Assembly (NCBI RefSeq): GCF_009709575.1
Contig: NZ_WIXO01000001.1
Coordinates: 3,102,001 to 3,166,000 of the forward strand
Source: Streptomyces taklimakanensis
Lineage (GTDB): Bacteria; Actinomycetota; Actinomycetes; Streptomycetales; Streptomycetaceae
Direction of reading: 5' to 3'
DNA length: 64,000 bases
The translations under genes and the position numbers were made by a program. A model generated the notes under the pieces. The model searched no databases. It worked only from the letters and a program-made list of their open reading frames with translations, and was not told the origin of the DNA. Positions 18,580 through 27,120 of the stretch are shown here, piece by piece. Within the stretch, counting starts at the first letter, position 1, and every line of letters starts with the position of its first letter.

Positions 18580-21500
18580 ATGCGCCCACGACCACGTACG
18601 CGCGCGAGACGCGCGGCGTGCACCACACCGCTGCTCGCTCTGGCGGTGCTCCTGACCACACTGCTCCCGGCAGGCGTCGCGCAGGCGACCGACGAGCCCG
18701 CGCCCGGCACGAAGGCCGGTACAGAGGCCCGGGTCGAGTCCACCGCCGAGTCCACCGCCGAGCCCGAGCCCAGCGCCGAGCCCGAGCCCAGCGCCGAGCC
18801 CGACCCCCGGCCCGAGGAGGAGCCCGGCACGGCGCCCGCCGCCGAGGACTGCGTCCCCCTGCCGCTCGCCCCCTTCGGAGACCCGGGGGACGCGGTGGGC
18901 AGGGCGACGGTTCCCGCCGGGGAAGCCTCCTGCCACACCTTCACCGCCGAACGGGCCGGCGCGCACCGCGTCCTGTCGGACGACCGGCACAACGAGACCC
19001 ACCTCCAGGTCTTCGACGGCGAGAACCAGATCGACTGCCACGACTACACCTACGGCTCCGGCTGGTGCGACCTGCCCCGCGCGGGCTCCTACACCCTGAA
19101 GGTCGTCAACGACGGGTGGCAGTCGGACGAGATCGCCGTCACCGTCATCTCCCTCGCCGACACCGACGGGTGCGAACCGGAGACCGGCACCTCCTGGGAT
19201 CTCGACCCCGTCACCGGCTCCTCGGTCTCCCCGGTCGCCCTCCTGTGCCACCCGTTCACCGGGAAGCCCGGCGAACGGATCCTCCAGGAGGTCCGCACCA
19301 CCCGGTCCGGCGGCGCCCTGTCCTGGATCACCGACAAGACCGGCACCCGGATCTGTCCGCGCTTCAACGAGGACGACAACAAGGGGTGCGTACTGCCCGG
19401 TGAAGGCCCCTACCGGGTCATCGTCCGGGTGACCGCGGCGGAGGGCGGCTTCCCCGCCGAGTACACCCTCAGGACGCGTCGACTGTCCGACCCCGAGGGC
19501 TGCGCCCGGGTGCCCGTGAACGCCTACGGCTCCGCGCCCACCACACCGGAGGAGGCCACCGGCTGCAGGATCTTCACCGCCCCGGCCGCCGGCCCGTACG
19601 AGGCGCACGAGGTCTTCCCGGGCGGCTCCACCTCCCCGCTCGCCGTGTACGACCGCGCCGGCAAGACCGTCTGCGAGACGTGGAACTCCCCCTGTTCCCT
19701 GCCCGCCGCCGGTGACTACACCCTGCTCGCCGACGCCGCGACCCTCGTTCTCGACCGCTCCTCCACCGCCGGCTGCGAGACCGTCGCACTCGGCCGCCAC
19801 CAGGGCTCCTTCACGGTGGCCGGCGAGGTCGACTGCCTGACGCTGCCCCTGCCCGAGGGCGCCCGGACGGCGATCCTGAGGCCGCTGGGCGGAGCCTCAC
19901 CGAGCACCAGCCCGATCGTCGTCGACGCGGACGGCGCCCTGCGGTGCGAGGGGAGCGCGCTCTCCAACGGCACCTGCGAACTCACCGGCACCGCACCGTT
20001 CCGCGTCCTGGTCTTCGCCGACGACGACAACGCGCCGACCGGCCCGTACACCCTCGCCCTGCACCGCACCGACACCGCGGCCGACTGCCCGGCCGTCCCC
20101 GCGGGCGACTTCACCGACACGAGCCCCTCGGCCCGGGTCGCCACCGGCGACGGCGTCTTCTCGCACTGTCTGACCGTCCCGGCCGACGACCACAGCGCGA
20201 TGGAGAACTTCCAGCTCCAGGCGGTCTCGGGAACGGCCACCGCCGAGTTCTCGGTGCTGGACCCGGACGGGAAGCTGCTCTGCGAGGTGTGGCCCTCCCG
20301 GTCCACCTGGACCACCTGCGCCCTCACCCCGGGCGCCGCGCACACGGTGCTGATCACCGGCCGCGACACCGCCGCCGAGTACACCCTGACCCGCCGCGAC
20401 GTCACCGCGACGGCCGAGGGCTGCACCACCGGCCCGGCCACCCCGGTGGGCGGCCCGTCCACGGGCGGCACCCTCCGAGCACCGGGCATGCTGGTCTGCC
20501 GCCAGGTGACCACCGGCGACGCCGGGGACGTCCTCCACCTCGACGTCCGCGACCCGCTCGGCACCGCGAACCTCCTGGCCCACGGCGCGGACGGCGAGAC
20601 CGTCTGCCGGTACCGGAACGAGGCCTGCGCGGTCACCGGTTCCACCACCTACCAGGTCCTGCTCGGCGTGCCGACGAGCCTGCGGGCCGCCGACTCCTAC
20701 CGCTTCGACGCCCTGCGCGTCGCCACCGCGGCGGGACCGGCCGACGAGTGCGCGAAGGTGCCGAACGTCAGCTACGGGTACGGCCCGGTCACCGGCACCC
20801 TGGACGAGCGGCACACCGCCTTCTGCGCGTCGCTGCCCACCGCCTACGCCGACCGCTTCGACCTGGAGATCAGCGACACCTCGGGAGGCACCGAGACGGC
20901 TGTGCCCAGCCTGTACGACGCCGGTCTGGACAACAACTGCACCCTGTTCGTGCCCAGTGGCTACCGGTGCGCCGTGAGCGAGCCGTACACCAGGGAGGTC
21001 AGTCCGAGCCTCCTGGTCGTCGGGCTGCCCGAGAAGGCGTCGCGGACGGACTACAGCGTGGAGCTCGTCTGCTCGTCGTCCCCCTGCGGCGTGGAGAAGA
21101 GGACCGTCGGCAAGGTGTCCCCGACCAGCGGCACCAGCGGCACCGAGGTCACGATGACGGTGGAGGGCACCGCCCTGCACGAGGACGACGAGGTGGCGAT
21201 CCACCGGTCCGGCCGGACGGTGACGGCCACCACCACCTCGGTCTCGGCCGACCGCAGGACGCTCACGGCCGTCCTGGACCTGACCGGGGCCGCGGTGGGC
21301 GACTGGAGCCTCAGCGTCCACACCCACTACGGGTGGCAGTACGGCAAGGGCACCTTCACCGTCGCCCCGCCCCCGGTGGAGAACACCGCGAAGCCCAAGA
21401 TCACCGGCACCGCGCGGGTCGGCGCCCTGCTCACCGCCGTCCCCGGCACCTGGACACCGACTCCGGACTCGTACACCTACCAGTGGCGGGCCGACGGCCG

Positions 21501-22419
21501 GGCGATCTCCGGGGCGACCTCCGCCACCTACCGGGTCCCCTCCTCCCTCCTGGGCGAGAAGCTGACGGTGGCCGTCACCGCCCACAGGAGCGACCGGCCG
21601 GACGGCACGGCCGTCTCCGCCGCCCGCACCGTCGCGGCGGCCCCGCGGGACCACGCCGGGACGGGCGGGCGTCCGGACGGTGTGGCGGACATGATCACGG
21701 TCAGTACCGGTGGTTGGTTGACGTTCCAGCAGGGGGACGGTGCGGGCGGTTTCTCGGGCAAGACCTCGGCGTTGGGGTGGTCGAACTCGGTGTTGGTGGT
21801 CTCGTTCGGGGATCTGGACGGGGATCGCTGCAACGACGTGCTGGTGCGGACGGACGGCGGCGAGTTGCGGGGGTACCGGCCCGAGTGCGGTGATCCGGTG
21901 GGGCCGGAGACGCCGTACACGAGCCTGGGCACCGGGTGGAACGCCTATGACGTGTTGACCTCGCCGGGTGACATCACCGGGGACGGGCGCGCCGATCTGT
22001 TGGGGCGGCGGTCCGCCACCGGCGACATTCAGCTGTTCGCCGGTCGGAGCGACGGCACGCTGGCGGCGGGTCGGAAGATCCGGTCGGCGTGGACGTCGTA
22101 CACCAAGATCGTCGGGGTCGGTGATCTGGACGGTGACGGTCACGGTGAGGTGCTCGCCCACCGTGGGGACGGCGCGTTGTTCCGCTACGACGGCACCGGT
22201 ACCGGTCTGTTGGAGGACCGGGTGCTGTTGGTGGCGAACTGGGGGTTGTCCTACGACACGTTGGTGGGGGTGGGCGACATCACCGGGGACGGGCACGCCG
22301 ACATCGTGGTGCGTGACCGTGCCGGGGTGTTGTACCGCAACAACGGCAAGGGGAACGGCACCTTCACCGGCCGGTACGAGATCTCCGCCGGCTGGGGAGG
22401 CTACAAGGGCCTGTTCTGA
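18580..22419 (+). CDS. Large secreted multidomain protein with C-terminal FG-GAP repeats
   Basis: The protein has 1279 residues. Signal peptide about 1-36 (RRAACTTPLLALAVLLTTLLPAGVAQA); then a low-complexity Glu/Pro/Ser/Ala linker with repeated 'EPEPSA' units (about 60-85). Residues 90-840 contain about seven repeats of roughly 100 residues, each with paired cysteines and an 'Y-x-L/V' beta ending. Then an IPT/TIG domain (about 845-925: VSPTSGTSGTEVTMTVEGTAL), an Ig-like 'GTWTPTPDSYTYQWRADG' domain (about 935-1020), and four FG-GAP/VCBS units (GDLDGDRCNDVL, GDITGDGRADLL, GDLDGDGHGEVL, GDITGDGHADIV) that form a calcium-binding beta-propeller. ATG 18580 has GGGGGAG. The role is unknown; surface binding is inferred. 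Confidence 0.88.
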   Translation: MRPRPRTRARRAACTTPLLALAVLLTTLLPAGVAQATDEPAPGTKAGTEARVESTAESTAEPEPSAEPEPSAEPDPRPEEEPGTAPAAEDCVPLPLAPFGDPGDAVGRATVPAGEASCHTFTAERAGAHRVLSDDRHNETHLQVFDGENQIDCHDYTYGSGWCDLPRAGSYTLKVVNDGWQSDEIAVTVISLADTDGCEPETGTSWDLDPVTGSSVSPVALLCHPFTGKPGERILQEVRTTRSGGALSWITDKTGTRICPRFNEDDNKGCVLPGEGPYRVIVRVTAAEGGFPAEYTLRTRRLSDPEGCARVPVNAYGSAPTTPEEATGCRIFTAPAAGPYEAHEVFPGGSTSPLAVYDRAGKTVCETWNSPCSLPAAGDYTLLADAATLVLDRSSTAGCETVALGRHQGSFTVAGEVDCLTLPLPEGARTAILRPLGGASPSTSPIVVDADGALRCEGSALSNGTCELTGTAPFRVLVFADDDNAPTGPYTLALHRTDTAADCPAVPAGDFTDTSPSARVATGDGVFSHCLTVPADDHSAMENFQLQAVSGTATAEFSVLDPDGKLLCEVWPSRSTWTTCALTPGAAHTVLITGRDTAAEYTLTRRDVTATAEGCTTGPATPVGGPSTGGTLRAPGMLVCRQVTTGDAGDVLHLDVRDPLGTANLLAHGADGETVCRYRNEACAVTGSTTYQVLLGVPTSLRAADSYRFDALRVATAAGPADECAKVPNVSYGYGPVTGTLDERHTAFCASLPTAYADRFDLEISDTSGGTETAVPSLYDAGLDNNCTLFVPSGYRCAVSEPYTREVSPSLLVVGLPEKASRTDYSVELVCSSSPCGVEKRTVGKVSPTSGTSGTEVTMTVEGTALHEDDEVAIHRSGRTVTATTTSVSADRRTLTAVLDLTGAAVGDWSLSVHTHYGWQYGKGTFTVAPPPVENTAKPKITGTARVGALLTAVPGTWTPTPDSYTYQWRADGRAISGATSATYRVPSSLLGEKLTVAVTAHRSDRPDGTAVSAARTVAAAPRDHAGTGGRPDGVADMITVSTGGWLTFQQGDGAGGFSGKTSALGWSNSVLVVSFGDLDGDRCNDVLVRTDGGELRGYRPECGDPVGPETPYTSLGTGWNAYDVLTSPGDITGDGRADLLGRRSATGDIQLFAGRSDGTLAAGRKIRSAWTSYTKIVGVGDLDGDGHGEVLAHRGDGALFRYDGTGTGLLEDRVLLVANWGLSYDTLVGVGDITGDGHADIVVRDRAGVLYRNNGKGNGTFTGRYEISAGWGGYKGLF

Positions 22420-22453
22420 GCCGCCGGAGCCGCGAGGCCGGAAGGGCGGGACA

Positions 22454-22501
22454 CGGCGAGGGGCCGGGGAGACGGAAGGACGTCTCCCCGGCCCCTCGCC
22501 G
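22454..22501. terminator. 21-bp perfect hairpin terminator
   Basis: 22454-22474 is exactly complementary to 22481-22501 with a six-base gaagga loop. It starts 35 bases after the stop of the FG-GAP protein gene and insulates the next gene. Confidence 0.8.
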
Positions 22502-22580
22502 TTCGGGCGCGCCACCACGCGCCCGTGGGGAGCCCAACGGGACGAACGGGCCGGTGCCGCGCTCCTCGTACCCTGTCCCC

Positions 22581-23537
22581 GTGCGATCCCCCCGCCTGCG
22601 TCGCGTCGCCGTCCTGGTGCTCGAGGGCGCCAAGCCGCTCGACGTCGGCATTCCCGCGCAGGTGTTCACGACCCGCGCGAGCATGCCGTACGAGGTGCGG
22701 GTGTGCGGGGCGGCACCCGGTCTCGTGGCCGGTGGCGACGGCCTGTCGTACCACGTCACCCACGGCCTCGACGCGCTCGCGTGGGCCGACATCGTCTTCG
22801 TCCCCGGCTACCGGTTCCCGGATCGCGACGACCCGCCGCAGGCCGTCGTCGACGCGCTGATCGCCGCCCACGCTCGGGGCGCGCGGCTCGCCGCCATCTC
22901 GACGGGCGCCTTCGCGCTCGCCGCCACGGGCCTGCTCGACGGCAGGCGCGCCACGACGCACTGGCACTACACGCGGGCGCTCGCGGCGAGACACCCGCTC
23001 GTCCGGGTCGACGAGAACGTCCTGTTCGTCGACGAGGGCAGCGTGCTGACGTCGGCCGGGGCCGCCTCGGGCATCGACCTGTGCCTGCACGTTCTCCGCG
23101 GCGACCTCGGGGTGGCCGCGTCGAACCACGCGGCACGACGCCTGGTCGCGGCCCCCTACCGCAGCGGCGGTCAGGCACAGTACGTGCCGCGCAGCGTGCC
23201 CGAGCCGCTCGGCGAGCGGTTCGCCGCCACCCGCGAGTGGGCGCTGCGCCGGCTCGGCGAGGACCTCACCCTCGAACTGCTCGCCCGGCACGCGGGGGTC
23301 TCGCCCCGCACGTTCTCGCGGCGCTTCGCCGAGGACACGGGGTACACGCCGATGCAGTGGGTCATGCGCGCCCGCATCGACGTGGCCCGTGAGCTGCTGG
23401 AGCGCTCGCGGCGGAGCGTCGAGCAGATCGCCGCCGACGTCGGTCTGGGCACCGGTGCCAACCTGCGGCTGCACTTCCGGCGCGTCCTCGGCACCACGCC
23501 GAGCGAGTACCGACGCACCTTCGCCCGGGGCGAGTAG
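22581..23537 (+). CDS. GlxA-type AraC-family regulator with DJ-1/PfpI domain
   Basis: The protein has 318 residues. N-terminal class-I amidotransferase-like domain (about 1-165: VAVLVLEGAKPLDVGIPAQVF ... ADIVFVPGY ... GARLAAISTGAFALAATGLLDG). The nucleophile elbow reads 'ISTGAF', so the usual catalytic Cys is missing and the domain is probably a sensor. The C-terminal AraC HTH pair (about 210-312) includes 'ELLARHAGVSPRTFSRRFAEDTGYTPMQWV' and 'QIAADVGLGTGANLRLHFRRVLGTTPSEYRR'. GTG 22581 follows TACCCT by six bases, a leaderless promoter pattern. It lies 103 bases ahead of a GAPDH gene on the same strand. Confidence 0.88.
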   Translation: MRSPRLRRVAVLVLEGAKPLDVGIPAQVFTTRASMPYEVRVCGAAPGLVAGGDGLSYHVTHGLDALAWADIVFVPGYRFPDRDDPPQAVVDALIAAHARGARLAAISTGAFALAATGLLDGRRATTHWHYTRALAARHPLVRVDENVLFVDEGSVLTSAGAASGIDLCLHVLRGDLGVAASNHAARRLVAAPYRSGGQAQYVPRSVPEPLGERFAATREWALRRLGEDLTLELLARHAGVSPRTFSRRFAEDTGYTPMQWVMRARIDVARELLERSRRSVEQIAADVGLGTGANLRLHFRRVLGTTPSEYRRTFARGE

Positions 23538-23640
23538 TCCGCCGGTCCGCGGCGCGATCCTTGCGGACCCTGGCGATCACGCCGCTGTCACGGGCGGACG
23601 CCGCGCGTGACGCTGGTGGCGAACCGAAGGGAGACCACCT

Positions 23641-24639
23641 GTGACCCGCATCGCCATCAACGGATTCGGCCGCATCGGACGCAACGTGCTGCGCGCACTG
23701 CTGGAGCGCGACAGCAGCCTCGAAGTCGTCGCCGTCAACGACCTCACCGAGCCCGCCACCCTCGCCCGGCTGCTCGCCTACGACACCACGGCCGGTCGGC
23801 TCGGACGCCCGGTGACCGTCGACGGGGACGCCCTCGTCGTCGACGGCCGCCGCGTCACGGTGCTCGCCGAGCGCGAACCGGTGCGGCTGCCCTGGGCCGA
23901 ACTCGGCGTCGACATCGTGTTCGAGGCGACCGGCCGCTTCACCTCGGCCGAGGCCGCCCGCGCCCACCTCGACGCGGGCGCGGGGAAGGTGCTCGTCGGC
24001 GCGCCGTCGGACGGGGCCGACGTCACGCTCGCGTTCGGGGTCAACACCGGCGCGTACGACCCGGCCGCGCACACGATCGTCTCGAACGCCTCGTGCACGA
24101 CCAACGCGCTCGCGCCGCTGGCCGCGGTGCTCGACGAGGTCGCCGGTATCGAACACGGCTTCATGACGACGGTGCACGCCTACACGCAGGAGCAGAACCT
24201 GCAGGACGGTCCGCACCGCGACGCCCGCCGCGCCCGCGCCGCCGCCGTCAACATCGTGCCGACCACGACGGGCGCCGCCAAGGCGATCGGCCTGGTGCTG
24301 CCGAACCTCGACGGCAAGCTGTCGGGCGACTCGATCCGCGTACCGGTCCCGGTGGGCTCGATCGTCGAACTGAACACGACCGTCGCCCGCGACGTGACGC
24401 GCGACGACGTGCTGGCGGCGTACCGCGCCGCGGCGGAGGGGCCGCTCGCCGGCATCCTCGAGTACTCGGAGGACCCGCTCGTGTCGTCCGACATCACGGG
24501 CAATCCGGCTTCGTCGATCTTCGACTCGGCCCTCACCCGCGTCGACGGCCGCCACGTCAAAGTGGTCGCCTGGTACGACAACGAGTGGGGCTTCTCGAAC
24601 CGGGTGATCGACACGCTCGAACTCCTCGCCACCCGCTGA
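23641..24639 (+). CDS. gap: Glyceraldehyde-3-phosphate dehydrogenase, type I
   Basis: The protein has 332 residues, full length. It oxidises glyceraldehyde-3-phosphate to 1,3-bisphosphoglycerate with NAD(P). N-terminal Rossmann 'MTRIAINGFGRIGRNVLRALLERD'; catalytic Cys152 in 'IVSNASCTTNALAPL'; His in 'GFMTTVHAYTQEQNL'; C-terminal 'VKVVAWYDNEWGFSNRVID'. The second Cys of the usual SCTTNCLAP motif is Ala here (residue 156). GTG 23641 has GGGAG upstream. Pairing with a GlxA regulator rather than pgk/tpi suggests an accessory isozyme with its own control; a role in resistance to GAPDH-targeting compounds is possible but unproven. Confidence 0.93.
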   Translation: MTRIAINGFGRIGRNVLRALLERDSSLEVVAVNDLTEPATLARLLAYDTTAGRLGRPVTVDGDALVVDGRRVTVLAEREPVRLPWAELGVDIVFEATGRFTSAEAARAHLDAGAGKVLVGAPSDGADVTLAFGVNTGAYDPAAHTIVSNASCTTNALAPLAAVLDEVAGIEHGFMTTVHAYTQEQNLQDGPHRDARRARAAAVNIVPTTTGAAKAIGLVLPNLDGKLSGDSIRVPVPVGSIVELNTTVARDVTRDDVLAAYRAAAEGPLAGILEYSEDPLVSSDITGNPASSIFDSALTRVDGRHVKVVAWYDNEWGFSNRVIDTLELLATR

Positions 24640-24829
24640 CGGACGCCGGGGCGGGGGCGTTCCGGCTCGCTGCCGAACGGGCCGTCGGGCGCACGGTCCG
24701 TTCGGCCCGTCCGAGGAGTATGCTTGAAAGTACCGAGGATACTTCGCGCACCGGCCTCCACGCCCGTGTCGTTTTCGGCGATCGAATACACCGGGTCGGT
24801 TGCGACCGGCCCGGGGCAGGGCCCGCGTC

Positions 24830-25417
24830 ATGACTGCGACCGTCCACCACCCGCCGACACTCGAAGACCGTTCCTCTCCTCCCCCACGCCTGTCACTGGT
24901 TCCCGTCGGCTCCGCGTCGGGGCCGCTGGACGGAGCCTGGTGGCCGCGCTCCCGCGATCTGGGGGCGGAGCTCCCGGCACTGACGGACGTGCTCGATCCG
25001 CTGTGGGGGCGGATCACCCGGGCCACGGTGAACCCCACCCACTGGCCGGTCGTCCCGCGCAAGGTGCCCGTCGCCGGACACGTGGTGAAGGTGGGCTGGT
25101 TCCTGGCCGAGCAGGACCCGCACGGGCTGCTACTCCTCTCGTACCACGCGGACTACTGGAACCTGCTGGTGGTTCCGCCGCAGACGACCCCCGTCTCGGC
25201 CGCCTGGCTGATGGCCGCCGCGAGCGACCCACTGGGTACGTCGACCGCGAGCCGGTTGATGGAGCAGGCGGCGCACCTGCGGACGGTGGCCGAGACCGAC
25301 CGGGCCGTGGAAGCGGTCTGGGACTCGGAAGGGGGCACGAGGCCAACGGTTCCGGCCGCACGTCCACGGACCCCGGCAGTCACCGCCACGATGCCGGAAC
25401 GGCCGAAGGCGACATGA
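24830..25417 (+). CDS. DUF5994 family protein
   Basis: The protein has 195 residues. The core 'PPRLSLVPVGSASGPLDGAWWPRSRDLGAELPALTDVLDPLWGRITRATVNPTHWPVVPRKVPVAGHVVKVGWF' is the diagnostic DUF5994 sequence of streptomycetes. No catalytic motif or membrane segment is evident. ATG 24830 is the conserved start (MTATVHHPP). Upstream, GTTTTC at about 24768 and GGGTCG at 24793 vaguely resemble a SigB-type stress promoter. A STAS anti-sigma antagonist gene follows 299 bases later on the same strand; the stretch between holds nothing I can support. Genes of this family often sit among stress-response genes. Confidence 0.8.
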   Translation: MTATVHHPPTLEDRSSPPPRLSLVPVGSASGPLDGAWWPRSRDLGAELPALTDVLDPLWGRITRATVNPTHWPVVPRKVPVAGHVVKVGWFLAEQDPHGLLLLSYHADYWNLLVVPPQTTPVSAAWLMAAASDPLGTSTASRLMEQAAHLRTVAETDRAVEAVWDSEGGTRPTVPAARPRTPAVTATMPERPKAT

Positions 25418-25716
25418 GGCCCGCAGGGACCCTCCGCGTCCGCGGCCGTGGTCCCGGCGACGACCGCTCGGGGCGCGTTCCCCGTCCACCTGCTCGACTC
25501 GTGGCGCGGTGAACGCATCGCCGTCTCCCACGCCGGCTGCCCCGGGCCCGGCGCATCCCCGTACGGCCGGGCCGGCCACCGTGTCCGGCGGACTCCGGCC
25601 GCCGGACCGGCCGTTCACCCCGTCACCGCGCACACCCCGTACCGGCGTATGCCACGAGGGCCGATCCGGTCCTGCCTCACGGCGTTCCACGACGGGCCGT
25701 CCGAACCGAGGAGCCC

Positions 25717-26088
25717 ATGGCCCTTCCCCAGTTGAACGTCTACCGGCACGACCGCGGCACCCGTGCACTGATCACCTTCGCGGGAGAGATCGACCTGGTC
25801 ACGGCCCCGCTGGTGCGCGCCGCGCTGGCCGAATGCTTACGTGACGGCATCCGCGTCGTCGACGTCGACCTCACGGCGGTCTCCTTCTGCGACGGCAGCG
25901 GACTCAACGCGTTCCTCGCGGCGTCCCGGCTCGCCGCCGATGCCGGAACGACCCTGCAACTGCACTACCCGCCGCCGACCATGGCCCGGATCACCGAGAT
26001 CACCGATTCCGGCTTCCTGATCCACCCGGTCCACATCGCTCAAGCACCGTCGCGCCGGACCCCCGCTCCCGCGGGCGGTGCGCCGTGA
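25717..26088 (+). CDS. STAS-domain anti-sigma factor antagonist (contains a TTA codon)
   Basis: The protein has 123 residues. A single STAS domain: 'RALITFAGEIDLVTAPLVRAALAECLRDGIRVVDVDLTAVSFCDGSGLNAFLAASRLA'. The phosphorylatable serine of SpoIIAA-like proteins is kept in 'CDGSGLNAF'. Such proteins release SigB/F-type sigma factors by binding an anti-sigma kinase. ATG 25717 has GAGGAG. Leu41 is encoded by TTA (25837-25839), the rare codon read by bldA tRNA, so translation may be restricted to late growth or development. No kinase gene is adjacent. Confidence 0.85.
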   Translation: MALPQLNVYRHDRGTRALITFAGEIDLVTAPLVRAALAECLRDGIRVVDVDLTAVSFCDGSGLNAFLAASRLAADAGTTLQLHYPPPTMARITEITDSGFLIHPVHIAQAPSRRTPAPAGGAP

Positions 26089-26357
26089 CGCCGCGGGCCC
26101 CGGTCCTCTCCCTCGGACCGCGCGCGGCCGTCCGCCCGGACCGACTCGCTCATGGGAGCCACGCCCAGCGGGCCGGCCGGTGGTCTGCGGATGGCCGCCC
26201 CGGAGCACGCCGCCGGTGGCCGAGCGGGCGCCCGGCTCCGGGCTTGCTCCGCGCACCCACGGGTCCGGCGGCACCTCGGGAGAGCCGCGGAGCACCCCGG
26301 AGACGCCTCTGGAAGCCGCTCGAAGCCGGCTGGGGGCCGACCGGGACGGAATGACGA

Positions 26358-26388
26358 CGAGGCCTCGCCCCGACCGATCGGGGCCTCG
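26358..26388. terminator. Hairpin beside left island junction
   Basis: CGAGGCC followed by CCCCGA pairs with TCGGGGCCTCG, with a small bulge on the left arm. It lies 23 bases beyond the 3' end of the tRNA-Ser remnant, in the position a terminator of the original tRNA gene would occupy. Confidence 0.5.
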
Positions 26389-26410
26389 CGTCTGCCCTGC
26401 TGGGCGGGTG

Positions 26411-26466
26411 CGGAGGATTACGAGATTCGAACTCGCAAGGGGGTGCCCCCAACACGCTTTCCAAGC
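26411..26466 (-). repeat. att remnant: 3' half of tRNA-Ser(GGA)
   Basis: On the minus strand this reads as the part of tRNA-Ser(GGA) from the anticodon loop to the discriminator. A 23-base block (26444-26466) is identical to 32716-32738 in the intact tRNA, and a 16-base T-arm block ACGAGATTCGAACTCG is also identical. One inserted T and a few changes show decay. The 5' half is absent, so it is not a functional tRNA. It marks the left end of an integrated element. Confidence 0.88.
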
Positions 26467-26638
26467 CTGTGGGTGGTCCGCTGGCAGTCGTCCAGGGCCG
26501 TTCACCTGCATCTACGCCCGTCCGGCGGCGCTTCCCGGACGCCACCGCCGCACCGAGCTGAACGGGTGCGGACATTGGCGAATGAGACGGAAACTGAGAC
26601 GGTCGACGCTGCGCTGACCTGGGGCGGAGGCCCATGAG

Positions 26639-26719
26639 CTACAGACCGCGAAGAGCCTCGTAGAGGCTGTCGTAGGCACTCCAACAGTCGATACTGCCAT
26701 CCTCGTTCAGGCTGCCCAT
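26639..26719 (-). CDS. Possible 26-residue ORF
   Basis: ATG 26719 overlaps the end of the upstream small gene by 13 bases in another frame and encodes MGSLNEDGSIDCWSAYDSLY and six more residues (EALRGL). The balanced composition and translational overlap suggest a real small protein; no similarity can be proven here. Confidence 0.35.
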   Translation of the reverse strand: MGSLNEDGSIDCWSAYDSLYEALRGL

Positions 26720-26925
26720 GTATCAGTCCTCTCGTCGACCGGCTTCACCAGGCACAGTTCATGGAACCGCAAGATGATCTGGGGGCAGAGCCGTTCCTCC
26801 TTCCCCGGCTGGCCCAACCACGTCACCGCGCGGTCGGTGCTGAGCACCACGGCCTCGCGATCGCCGGAGACGTCGCGGATCTGTTCCAGAGTCCACCCTG
26901 TCGGTAGCTGCGCGCCTGCCATCAC
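26707..26925 (-). CDS. Small hypothetical protein
   Basis: The protein has 71-72 residues, starting at ATG 26922 (or GTG 26925): 'MAGAQLPTGWTLEQIRDVSGDREAVVLSTDRAVTWLGQPGKEERLCPQIILRFHELCLVKPVDERTDTWAA'. It is a compact, mixed alpha/beta-looking sequence with no recognised domain. The start lies inside the perfect palindrome CATCACGTGATG (26920-26931), a possible autoregulatory site. It lies in island 1 and is followed by an overlapping 26-residue ORF. Confidence 0.5.
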   Translation of the reverse strand: MMAGAQLPTGWTLEQIRDVSGDREAVVLSTDRAVTWLGQPGKEERLCPQIILRFHELCLVKPVDERTDTWAA

Positions 26926-27120
26926 GTGATGATGACAGCCACTGAGCTGCGACTCTTTCCTCAGAGCACCGCTTTAGGAGTTCGATGCTGCGGCCTTAAC
27001 GTTCGGTTGGTACGGCATCTGATCTGATGCCTTAGTTCGGCTGGATTCGCTGGTGTCCGGCCTCGTTGATGTCTGCTGTGGATGTCAGCAGCGGCCCGGC
27101 GACTCAGGACGCCTGATCCG

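Noticed and set aside
26411..26466. A functional tRNA-Ser gene
   Set aside because: The acceptor 5' strand and D-arm are missing and the T-arm side has an inserted base; only a 3' half remains.
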